This document shows positions 22,173-33,399 of a stretch of DNA of 64,000 bases, piece by piece. The position numbers and the translations under genes were made by a program. The notes beneath the pieces were generated by a model. It did no database searches. It saw only the letters and a list, made by a program, of their open reading frames with translations, and had not been told where the DNA came from. Source of the DNA: Phoronis australis (lineage: Eukaryota > Phoronida > Phoronidae). Location of the stretch: assembly GCA_002633005.1 (NCBI GenBank), contig NMRA01000221.1, positions 436,290 to 500,289 on the forward strand. The letters are read 5' to 3'. The stretch's first letter is position 1; every line of letters begins with the position of its first letter.

Positions 22173-24149
22173 AATATCAGATACAACCATAAATCATTAA
22201 TATAAGTTAAATTGTAAAATTCTCTCTTCTCGCTCGCAACAACGATAGGGATCATTCATGTTCTCACCGGCCCACAATAATTTGTTCAGTTGCGCCTGTT
22301 GCAGACATTCTCCAGAACTATTTAATTATTTAAATAAGATTACATGTAAATATTGTTTCGTCTTGAAATATTTGACAGATTTACTGAATATTTCATGTAG
22401 AGGATGGTTTATAGTGAATTAAAACACGCATTTAAATCGCTGTGAGTACGAATAGTTAGGAGTTCCTTCTTTCACAACTGGTGTCACCTTTTGGTAGATT
22501 AAAAAATCATATGACGCACAGGCGCGGGTTCGTTGGCTACTGGCATACGAAGGTCACTTTTACTGAAGGTTTTCTGAGCGTGAGGCCTCGCTTCCGCATG
22601 GGCGCACCCAAGGGGGGCTCCAACGAGCCCCCCAATTTAGCGAATTGGGCAAAAAGGTCCGCCTTAACGAAACAAAAAGTCCGAGCAAATGAGGCAAAAG
22701 TCCACAGGAATTCGGCGCGGATGCACACTTCGTAGGCCTCAGCCTGAAGCCTGGTGGGGCCCCGTTTTTTCTGTAAAGGGTCCGCATACCGAAATAATCG
22801 ACCCCCCTGTATTTTAGTCTGGGTGTGCGCATGTGCCGTTACATGATTAGCCGCCAGCATCCATTGTTGTTTCTTTTTATTTAACATCGTGAAACTGCAC
22901 GCGCTCTCAGACAATGCAACTTTAAAATGTCTGAAACGGTTTTTGCGTCAAAAGTGTGCCCAATGCCGTCAATTGTTTCTACTGACAAATGTCAAATGAA
23001 AACAAACTAAATCCAGATCCCATGGTTGAAATACACGGACGTGCTCACGCGGTCTCGCTTTAGAACTTAAAAGATTGTAAGAGTGTGGAGAAACTGAAAA
23101 AACACTCACAAATAATCAAAGATCATGTGTCAAAGAAATTTAAGCCAAACTTCGATCTCATTGGACATACATCCCATTCGTTACCATGGCAACAATTTCC
23201 GAAGGCGGAATAGGTTTACAATTGCTCCATTATACTTGTGCCACGCTCATTATCTGGTTTACGTAATTAGTATATCTAATTTACCGGCGCTAAGAAATGC
23301 CTAAGTTATCCGACTTTGACGTCTGCGATTTCGCGCATTTTTCCTGCTTACATGTTGTTTGCTGGGCGAGTTTCATTTGAGCAATCTTAACGAGTGGGCG
23401 TCTTAGTGAAGTAAAATAAGATTATGAGGCACGTACTTTAAGGCGAATGTATTTCTCAACTGTGCTTGATGTAGCTTTACTGTACGGTCAACTGGTGTCG
23501 TTAAAGTTCTAATTACTCTTCTGGCCAAATGTTTCATGACAGAATTATATTTAACACGAAGCCATTATCATCTTATCGATGACGCACTTCTGCTGCAGCA
23601 AAATTCGGTGCCAGGCAAGTACTATTCCGTCCATGATAAAAGTACACGTGCAACGTGAAATCGCGTACCTTTGTAATTAGTTGTCCTGCAGGATCGTCAC
23701 CACTGCACTCTGCTCACTTTTGACATCCACCATTTAGGCCTACCACATCAATGTATGTCCCGCGGACAGCCCAGTTGGGGGAGGGAGAACTTTGTTTTGT
23801 CTGGTAGCCAAGCCGAGGACGAAGTGTTTTGCGCATCTTGACGGCTTGTTTTCTAATGTGCTTTATAAACGAACTGTTCATGTTGTTTTGAATCTAGACT
23901 TTGTAATATAAATTTAAAATCTTAGCCTACAAAATGACACCAATTCGGTGCCTGAAGATCATTGCAAATTAAGGCGAGCGGTTTAAAGCGTGACACGTTT
24001 TACCCCTACCACAGACGAACGTCTGAATCACGACCATAAGCTTTGCGAACGGTGACCTCGTTAATTAAGGTGATATTTTGTCAATAAACAACATCTTTAG
24101 GATAGTTTTCAGGCATATCATAGATATTATAGGTGTAAGTGGCCTAATA
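22173..24149 (+). repeat. Doubled block 1, right copy
   Basis: Partner of 20175-22171, starting directly after the N at 22172. Best read as the second haplotype of the same locus left in the assembly rather than a real tandem duplication, because the homology boundary coincides with the N. Confidence 0.95.
22597..22833. mobile_element. MITE family A, copy 4 (237 bp)
   Basis: Allelic or duplicated partner of the element at 20612-20855. Right flank TGCCG, left TTCCG (one mismatch). Confidence 0.75.
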
Positions 24150-27100
24150 TTGCCTTTCGCCCAAACAAGCTGACGCAGTTTCGGAAACCGTGGCGCACGG
24201 TAACTTCATTTTCGATACGCAAATGAAATTATATTGGATTACAGCGCCATCTATAAATCAACAGTACTCCCGGTCAGGCGTGTGGGAATTCCCGATGGCG
24301 TGTTGAAGTCATTACGCCGTCATTGTAAGTCAAAATACAAGGAAAATGGTCACATTCTGTGGAAAAATAGTACTTTTTCTAATGGTATTAACTATTTTCT
24401 TACCAAACAGTACGTCTACAATTACCTTTGAATTTGAAAAAAAAACACCCAAAAATCATCTTATCGCCACTTGGTCCTTCCTGGTCATACTGGTGTCTCC
24501 CTGCTTGAAGTTATTGAATGAGGTTTCTTTACTCCGTGCTTATCGTACTTTATTGGCTAGTCGTTGAATAAACAGTTTCTCTGACATCCAACTGACACAG
24601 TCAATTGGCTGTTTCAGAGGAACTACAGTAACCATGGAAAGCCCTGAAACTTCGGCCTGTGACCTGACCAGGTAGTTCACCTTTACATCTAGTGACCCCA
24701 GTTATCTCGCATTTTTATCCTGGTGTTTGTAATACGGTGCAAGTGATAAAGTTGAATCACGAGATAAAAGAAACAGCTGGGGTATTGAGGCATCGGATTC
24801 CTGAAAATGAACATGAAAATATTACACAATTGCGTGCTTGCTTATTTAAAGGGGGCTGAAAAGCAATATGATTGTGAACACCAAATTGAATGTTTGGCTA
24901 TTTACCTAAGTACAGAACCTGAAAAGTATTAGTGGCGCAAAATCGAAGCTTCTAGCTCTGCAGTGGCAGCTGATCGCCCTCTGGCTGCCACTGAGATAAA
25001 TCTCAAACGTATTTTAAAAATGATACAACGGCTTTGTTTTCATCGAATTCCAGAATGACAACGGCGAGAATTGGCCATTTATAATAACAACAGGAAAATA
25101 CAACGGATTTAAACTGTTTTTTAACTCTAGTCAACATCAATCACTTCGAAAAGACTATCCCTTTCACCAATTATACGTTTATTTGCTTCCGCACATGGGC
25201 AAGTAAAATGTTTCAGTAGTCTCACATTTTAATGATTTTACCGCACTAGAGTGACTTTCACTCAAACTGATGATGACAAAAAAGAAACTGAACTAGACAT
25301 TTTCAAAATCTTCAATAATATACCGTTCACGTAAAATCGCAACACTATGACCATACAAAATATTCAATCCAAGTCAGTATGAACGTAGGTGTAGCAGAAT
25401 TGTAAAAAACACTGAGCGCTACATTGGCGGGACAAAATGGGCAACTTCAAAAATAGACTATATAAGAATAGTTGATCCATACTCATTATTAGATCTGTAT
25501 GACGAAGAGATGTTTATCAAGTCAAGAATAACCCCTACTGTGACGTCAATTCCGACCACAGAATAAGCATAGAAAACAAAGAATTGATTTCAAAGCTTGG
25601 TCGTCGGACTTTCGCAAAATAAAATCAATGCATTCGACACTCGCCATTGGGTAAAGCAAGATATCCCAAGGTAGCAGGCATATTACTCAGACAAAAAGCT
25701 TTCAATATACCTTTAAGATTGTTTTGTGTCTCGGGTTCATCTACTGCATGGTTGTTTTATCGTTTACGTCGTGCAATTTTGACCATTCGTCTTCGTATGT
25801 TAGCCAAGAACAAATACGATAAACATAATACCAGAGAAGTTTTAATATAAGACATATGAGATGCAGTTAAATTGCTCATCTTTTGAGATACAAATGTATA
25901 AGGATTTTATAGCAGAAGAATTTTGCAACAGCCTTTAACTACAGAAACAATAAATTCTACAAATTTTGTATATGTATACATACAATTCTAATTCTATGAA
26001 AATTTCTGGTATCTGGGCTATCGTCTTTACGACGTGTTTGTAACGTCTTTCCTCTACCACAGTTCGTAATGCGTTGTTGGCCAACGAGACATGCAGGTAC
26101 TAAATTCAGACTCGTTAATCACGCCACCCTAGGTTAAGCGATACGGACTGATGCAATAAATGTTAAGCCATGTTTTCTGTTGAAATCGTGTCACGCGTCA
26201 AATGTTTATTGTCGTTCTTTTTGGTAAATATTTGCAATGCGTTTAACAACAATGGTTATACACATGTATTTTTGCTTTAATAAAATCTATCGAAAATCTC
26301 AGTTTTTAAAAATACTGCTTTGAAAATATGGTTCTCACAATTTTTATCCGAATCTGCCTACGCTGATAAAATCCTCAGAGTGTTACTGTAGTTCCAAACG
26401 ATAGAGTTGAGTGTTATCTGAACCTGTGTTAGCACGGCGATTGTGTAGTTAGTTACCAAGGGACTCGCGCCTATTGGAAAAAGACTGCTGTTGTAATTTC
26501 ACGCCGTTAGATGGTGCCACATTCGATTTTAGTACGGTGTTGGCTCACGAAGTAAATGCATAAACATTGAACGTTCATTCTGGTCAAACAGCTTTATGTG
26601 GGCGAATTGTTTCGCCGCTTGTCTAAACATTGACAGCACAATGAGCGCACGAAGCCACCATAATGCTATTTAATACCCTCCTGCACGGAAGTTTTAGTAC
26701 ACAAATGATAAATGAACTTGCACCCTTCATCTAAAGTTGTCCTTTGAAAGGCTGCCTGTTTATTGCTCACAGAAGCGTAAAGATCATAACAGTATAACTG
26801 TAGCCCGCGGGTGGGTTTAAGGTCTTTGTTCTAAACTAATCCTGTATTTCTCAGCTTTCAATAATGATTAATGCCACCATCACCACCCCCTACAGCGTCC
26901 ATTGGAGTTACGGATTCAAATCTCTGGTCACTACCTAGGACCAATATCAATACTCCCAGGTCACTACATAACATTTTTGTCACACAATTTTTGCAAAAAA
27001 TTGTCAACGCAGAAAGAAATGTTCATGAGTAATACAAGGTATACTTCTTTGTGTTATGTTTTAATTGCAAAAGATTAATTCATTTACAGCGTGCGTTGGA

Positions 27101-29600
27101 TACAAAGCAAGGTGGAGATCTGTCACGTGCTCTTCTTGTCGGCCACGGATAAGAACACTTTTTAGTTAACCCGAAGATGAGTTTGTGTTGCAGATTAGCT
27201 CCGAACAACAAAAGACTGCGAAATCAAGAGCGCCTGCCCGAGGTGGTAAATGCAAAATTACATCCTGGTGTATTCATCAACTGCGCATGCTGTTTGATTA
27301 ATGGAGTCACGTGCGATATTACAGGAAGATTGGTTGAATGACTGAATTGATGATTAAATGAGGATTGGTACAGCTATGGAGGCGGTCACGCAAGAGATTG
27401 TGTTCAGTTCAGTACAGACCGTGACACCAAATGGTAGACCTACAGGGAGGAACGTTTTAACAAAAAAAAGCGCCCTTGTCGAAATGACATTGATTTAAAA
27501 GAGCAAAATAAGACGTGGAAAATGTGTTTTGCCAACTCAACATGTTTCGTAGCGGCTTAGAGCGAAAAGGGTGTTTTTGACAACTCGAACGTGGTTCATG
27601 GTGGCTGTAAAGTTCGAAAAGAACGAAAGGCGTCACAGAGTCCTCAGCAAGAGGGTAGGCTACTCAGTGGCCTATTCAAATGAGTTGCTGAGAAGTTTTG
27701 CAGTGTGACTACTTGGAAAAAACAAATCGTAGGCATTTCTGAAAAGGCATTATATCTTATTGTTTATTTGTAGCCCAGATTAGCTTGCAGTCGTCAGGGT
27801 TCGGTGCAGATTAAAAAGATCGCGCACAACAAGATATTTGCTGTACTATTCAAAATATAAATATAAATATATACAAATCAATAGACGCGTATTTACTTGT
27901 TCATGCATTTTATGAGAGATTGCAATATCCAACTATGAATAATTACCTTGACATCAGATTATAGCTTTATTATCTTTTCAAGCTAATAAAATGACTCTTT
28001 TAACGAAGGCTTGCCAGCCGGTATGTACTGCACACTTCTCCACATTCGTGTTAATGTAATTTACTGACTCATAAAGTTTCCGTCGTGAAACATCCGATAT
28101 GCCGACGCTAGAATATTGAGAAGGAATTTAATAATGTCTGAAACTATTCCCACAATAGTTTCTATGATTTGTTCTGCTTGGTTGAATTTAACAGAAAAAA
28201 ATGATTTTTTGAGTTTTCAGTAAATATTTTAGATAGCACGTGTCGGCAGCGCGCCGGCACCTTCAAGTAAAGACGGAATTTCCCCATGGCAGTAACCTCA
28301 AAATAAAAAATGAAATGGTACGAAACAATTAAGCCACGTGAAATGAATATTAGACACGTAATAATAATAAATCAAAAGATTGTTTGTGTTTCTTTTGGTT
28401 ATTTATTTCTCGAGTCGCCAACCAGACAAACATACGCGAATAATTACATGACTAATTGAAGCCGAAAGTTTCAAAAACTGCTTTGAGTGAAAAGACTTAC
28501 TTTCGAATCATGAAAAGAACCGAAAATGTAGAACATTGTTGTCTCAAGGTACCCTCCCACGTCGGGTTTGTTTTTAATTTAAGTGCGCTGACGAAGGGTG
28601 AAACGGTCAACTGAAAACAGACTCTCCACCATTGGCCCTGGATGTGTGTCACGCTGACTTGCGATGTTTTCCATCAAATGAACCAGTTCATGATAATCAG
28701 CGTCTGCAAAGTCAATTACACTTACCGCGCTAACATCTGACGCCAATTTGTCACACATTATCGGTGAAGTTCCAACTGGTGCATGCAGGATTTTCTATTC
28801 CGAATAATTAATGATTTATATTTCTTCTAACAATTCCTGTCCATGAGAGTCATGTATGTCTCGTCACATAATAATTATTATCAATTAGCTACAAATAGAT
28901 TAATTAATTAACAAGTAATTAATCAACCAGGCAGTCCATCAATAATGTAATGTGTAACATGAAAATACTCCAAAACGTGTAGGCGCAGTGTAATCCACTT
29001 TCCTAATGTCAGCAACTTTCGTCAGAATTTACTCGACTTCACATTCGTTCGTTCGATCAACATTTCTCGAGTCAGCACAATTTGTTTTTCACTTTGTAAG
29101 CGAAGTCCTTGAATCTAAAGGGTCGTCTGGCGATGACGTCTTACATCACAAAGTCCAACTTGCATTTAGACCGCTCACTGTTATGAAATTGGTGTCGAAT
29201 TGTTCGTTAGTCTAATATTGGGGACCAACCACTCCAGGACTTTGAAAGAATTGACAGATCGTTATCGCTCGAGACCACGCGCTACACGTTGGCTTGTCAC
29301 GGCGTGTCACTTAGTGTGCAGAGAATGATCGTAAATTTTACACGAAATCTCAAATTTTAACGAACTGCCAGTTCTTGGCATACTCAGAAATCTTTACTCC
29401 CTGGGCAAGAAACAAGTTGAGACGATTTTAGCGGTAAAATCAAAAGTTCGCCTCTCGGACGGAAGGCTGTAGAGCTGCCCTACCTTCGACACCCTAAGGT
29501 GCCAGACATGGCCCAGTCCGGTGGAACTCATATTTTGGGCAAAGATTTTTGGCTTTGGGGCTTGACAGCCGTCAATGCGCCAAACCGCATACTTTGTCCA
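24150..29600. other. Long gene-poor stretch
   Basis: AT-rich with no exon, RNA gene or well-defined repeat that I can support on either strand. Confidence 0.45.
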
Positions 29601-29603
29601 GAA

Positions 29604-30013
29604 GCCCGGGCCCGGTCTCCAATCTTTTTACTCGAAATGGAACTCGAAATTAGGTTTGGCATTTTCTACTCTACTTTTGGGCGAACTCAAGATAAGTGTC
29701 TATTATTCTATGCTCGAGTACACAATAACTTAAGTAGATAATTTATTGCCCTTAGTTCACAGTTTGTAAACCCAATATTAAAGCAATAATTAGAGCTTGA
29801 ACTCGAAATTTCGAGTTTTTACTCGAGTTTGTAGCACGAATATAAGTGCCTTCAAGGGCAAACTTGAACTAGAAACTCCTATGCATAAACTTATAATGCA
29901 TTCGAGCACAGTCTGATAACCAATTATCTTAAGTTGGCACAAAAGGAGCAGAGAAATTGCCAAAAATAGTTTCGAGTTCGTTTCGAGTACAAAGATTAGA
30001 AACCGGGCCCCGG
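29604..30013. mobile_element. MITE family C, copy 1 (about 410 bp, long inverted ends)
   Basis: The left end (CCCGGTCTCCAATCTTTTTA then CTCGAAATGGAACTCGAAAT) is the inverted complement of the right end (AGTTCGTTTCGAGTACAAAG then ATTAGAAACCGGG) over about 45 bases. A second copy with the same interior is at 59424-59829. No clear target duplication here. Confidence 0.75.
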
Positions 30014-30019
30014 ACTGCG

Positions 30020-31840
30020 GCCATGACCGGGAACGCTGAAGAAGGACGGACGCGCGCGGTTTTGTTACCGACATCAATGGCGAGAAAAATGATTTTGGAA
30101 GATCGGCCTCCACTTAGAACCCAACCTGCCTACCCCGCGGTCGCAGTCTAGCGGAGGTTACTCCATTTGATACATGACAGAGCATTGCAAGTGTACAACT
30201 GACAAATTCGTCAACCCTGATTACATCAAATGGCTGGGAAGCGATTTGTAATAAAATCACAAAACACTGGATTTTTTTGTTCTATAGCTCTGGTCAAAAC
30301 TAATAACTTCGAGAAGTCTATCCCATCCAATACTAACCCCCACACTGCGTTCTATTTTTCTATCGTAGAAACAATAAATGTCCCTTAAAACTACATGTAG
30401 TCTTGCTCGTGAGACCAGACAAGTCTCATCATCTTCAGTGCTGTAGTGGGGCGTAGGCGCACGTAGGCGCAGCCAACCACCTTTTGGCATTTGCGCCTAC
30501 TTACCTCTTATTTATCACTATAGCAGTGATCATCTTTAGTCCAACCTGTTTGGTTACTTGAACTCAATAAGTGCCTCGGTTATTTTTGCGTAAGCTAATT
30601 ACAGTAAACGATTAGAGCTTCCTACGTCATTGACAAGTCTATTGTTGGTGAACTGTCTGTCCAGTGTTCACTATAAACACTTCAATCAACGCAACTTTCC
30701 GCATAATCTCACAAAACTAACATCACGACTCGTCGTTTAATAACATCTATTTTTGTAAAATTCTTGACACGAACAATTCGTTTCAAGTGGATATGTTTAC
30801 TCTGGTTACACCTGCCTGTAGTGAGACAGACTGTTCATCAATTGAAAATTACTCGGCGAGATCAAATGGCGAGCCTGTAAACATACAAAATCTTCAACGT
30901 TTGAATAACATTTCAAGTTAGCGTAGAAAATTTCAAATCAGCGCCGCTATAATTTCGAAAGAGGTAACGACGCCCAATTCGTTGATAAAACTCATCCATT
31001 TAAATACAGCGATAGACCTAACCCCAAAAATAAACAATAGAGACTGTTCGTGACATCAGTCACAGAGGTTTGTTTACAGCAGCAGTTCAAGCTGAGACCA
31101 ACAACCGCTATCAGTCTGTGCGTACATGCCGTGGTTAGATTGGCATTGCTCCACGGCCCTAAACAGTGATCGATCTACAGAAAAAATCCGCCGAGGAAAA
31201 TCTCCTCGAAAATCAGGGTATGGACTGTGGTCGTGCAATACACAATAATCATAATACGAACCAGCTGAATACACGAATAGAAAGCGGGACCTACGCCGGG
31301 GTTTTCCTACGCCTGACCGCCGATCACGTAGGAGGTATTCATGTACTTGATTCATGGAATTTCCGATGTCAGTACCCTCCAGCAACGGGGCTGAGAATGA
31401 GATAATTTGTGTACCCGTAGTGTTATCTGTTGTCGAAACAGCTGGGGGTAGGCAATTTCACAATTCGCAGCAAGATTGGATTTTTACACGTTGTTTCAAA
31501 ATACCTGATTTGTTTTCCCCACGAGCTCTTTTGCTGAAAGCGTGTGTTATTAAGGTGCTATAAATCCACGTTCAATCCAGGAATCGGGATTTTCGATTCA
31601 TACCACCTTTTGGTATAAAATTGCTATCAACTTTCTCAGGTGAAAAGCATAACTCGGTTTGTAAAGCTTTGACAGTTTTTGTGGCGACCACGCTCGGCGC
31701 ACAGCATGACACTCGGTGATATATCAACGGGGCGCGGGCCTGATCTGAAGCCATAACGAGCCGTAAGACGGGGGCATTTGAGTGCACGAATAAAACACAC
31801 AAAACGTATCTGCATTAATGGTGTCGTACAAAGTTTCGAC
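30020..31840. other. Non-coding DNA between repeat C and the BTG gene
   Basis: Nothing recognisable; open stretches of up to 107 codons overlap on opposite strands and lack family resemblance. Confidence 0.4.
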
Positions 31841-31886
31841 ATATTTTATTCGACTTTTACACTTTTTCTATAAAGCATTTTCCAAT

Positions 31887-31892
31887 TTTATT
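31887..31892 (-). other. Candidate poly(A) signal of the BTG gene
   Basis: AATAAA on the minus strand about 560 bases past the stop codon; a second lies at 31845-31850. Either would give a long AT-rich 3' UTR. Confidence 0.4.
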
Positions 31893-32452
31893 ATAACAAA
31901 ACATGACGCCTTTCGAAGACGCTAGGAAAATATATATATGAACTGCACAAAAACGCCTGCCCTTCACAAGCGCGTCTCGGATAATCTCAACAAACTTAAC
32001 ATTGTATAGGATACAGCATATATATCATGTAGAGAGGTAAGATCAGTTGGAATTATTGAGAAATATACCATTTCTGCACAAAGTCAAAACATGATTACAC
32101 ACAAACTATGAAGGACCGTTGAGATCTCGCTTATGATTAAAGCCAAACAAAATATACATCTAATATTCAAAATAACCGGACTCACTCTCTAAATCGAAGC
32201 TATTCACGTCGGCTTAAAAATATAATCGCAGATCGGAAAAAACAATAATTTTATAACACAAATTCTTCATTATTTACATGCATTTCAGAAATGTAATACT
32301 GCCCAAAAATTATTGCAACCGCATCAACTGGTCCTCTCAGATCCTTGGAAAAACTCACTAGCTAGAATCCTCAAAAAATAGTCCAAAACATTGCAGACGA
32401 TATGTAATAGATTGAAGAAACTCTCCGATTGAATCGTAACAGTGGCGGTGAT

Positions 32453-32956
32453 CTAACTCCAGACGAAGGTGGCAAACTGCTGGCCAAGTTGGTGAAGATT
32501 CATCACGTTTTTGGACGTTTGTAGAAGCTGGTCCTTGCAACTGAGCGTGAGATCGTTGGCGGACTGAGTAGTTTGAGAATTTGGCGAAGGTTGGTTTTGG
32601 ACTGGCACGTTATTGGACTCATATAGCACACAAATACTTCCATCTTCTCCGATACGATAGCTAACTTCATGAGGGTCGATCCACATAGTTAGTTCGTTAG
32701 GGAAGAGAGTGTTTAGCTGTTCGAGTCCAGTTGAGGCGCAGGCCTTTTCGACTAGAGGGTCCATTTTATGATTTATCCTAATACATCTGAATCCGCTACC
32801 TTTGAACGGGTTCTCAGGGAACCAATGATTCTGATAGTGGTTGAAAAGTACCTTTTGCAGAGTCCGGTTGAAACCCTCCAAAGTTTCCTCGCTCAGTTTG
32901 TGAGATCGAAGGAGTTTCGTGAGAAAGTCTGCTGCACTTTTTATTTCCTTTAACAT
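32453..32956 (-). CDS. btg1/2-like: BTG1/BTG2-family anti-proliferative protein (167 aa)
   Basis: The BTG/Tob (APRO) family binds the CAF1 (CNOT7/8) deadenylase and links it to mRNA decay and cell-cycle arrest. Box A is at residues 41-62 ([19 protein letters not shown]) and box B at about 88-107 ([19 protein letters not shown]). The C-terminal SCKDQLLQ (139-146) matches the short tail of BTG1/2 rather than the longer BTG3 or Tob tails. Length (167) is close to vertebrate BTG1/2. The ATG at 32954-32956 is preceded in frame by a TGA four codons upstream, so the start is fixed. The coding region is one uninterrupted exon; vertebrate BTG1 and BTG2 have an intron within box A. Upstream CRE, CArG and TATA-like elements suggest stimulus-induced transcription. 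Confidence 0.95.
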   Translation of the reverse strand: MLKEIKSAADFLTKLLRSHKLSEETLEGFNRTLQKVLFNHYQNHWFPENPFKGSGFRCIRINHKMDPLVEKACASTGLEQLNTLFPNELTMWIDPHEVSYRIGEDGSICVLYESNNVPVQNQPSPNSQTTQSANDLTLSCKDQLLQTSKNVMNLHQLGQQFATFVWS

Positions 32957-33271
32957 TGTCGCTAGTCAAGATTCACAGTCTTTGACGGAAACTTCTGAAT
33001 TGTTTTGACTGCGGGATTATCTCATCCGTGTGACACTGCGTATTTCTCACTCGCACGTAGACACGAAGCGATGGCCGGAATTCTCGTTTTCTCAAAGTAA
33101 TCTCTCTTGGGCTCGTCAATGCTTGATGATTGGCTGAACTCGTTGCTAATTCTTCGGTTGGCGATGTCTTTTTTCGCTTTCAGAAGATTTTATTTGAAAA
33201 AACAGCACCGTTTAGCACCAATATGGTTGAAATGTTTCGCTGAAATGAATCGCCTCGCGAGCAGCCAAGCC

Positions 33272-33280
33272 TATTTATCG
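33272..33280 (-). promoter_or_regulatory. TATA-like box of the BTG gene
   Basis: GATAAATAG on the minus strand, about 320 bases upstream of the ATG and about 35 bases downstream (transcription-wise) of the CRE. A start site near 33245 would give a 5' UTR of roughly 290 bases. Confidence 0.45.
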
Positions 33281-33311
33281 CGTCTCTTTGTCTACGGATC
33301 ATAACAAGCGG

Positions 33312-33319
33312 TGACGTCA
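33312..33319. promoter_or_regulatory. Consensus cAMP-response element (CRE)
   Basis: Perfect palindrome TGACGTCA, 356 bases upstream of the BTG start codon and close to the TATA-like box, the usual position of CREB-responsive sites. A half-site (ACGTCA) follows at about 33344. Confidence 0.6.
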
Positions 33320-33385
33320 CGCAAAGAAATTACTGGAACGTCACTTATCTAAAAATAACCGCCAATCACGAAACGGGATTTCCTT

Positions 33386-33395
33386 CCATATATGG
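33386..33395. promoter_or_regulatory. Perfect CArG box (SRF site)
   Basis: CCATATATGG matches the serum-response-factor consensus CC(A/T)6GG and lies about 70 bases upstream of the CRE. An inverted CCAAT motif is at 33362-33366. Confidence 0.6.
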
Positions 33396-33399
33396 AAGC

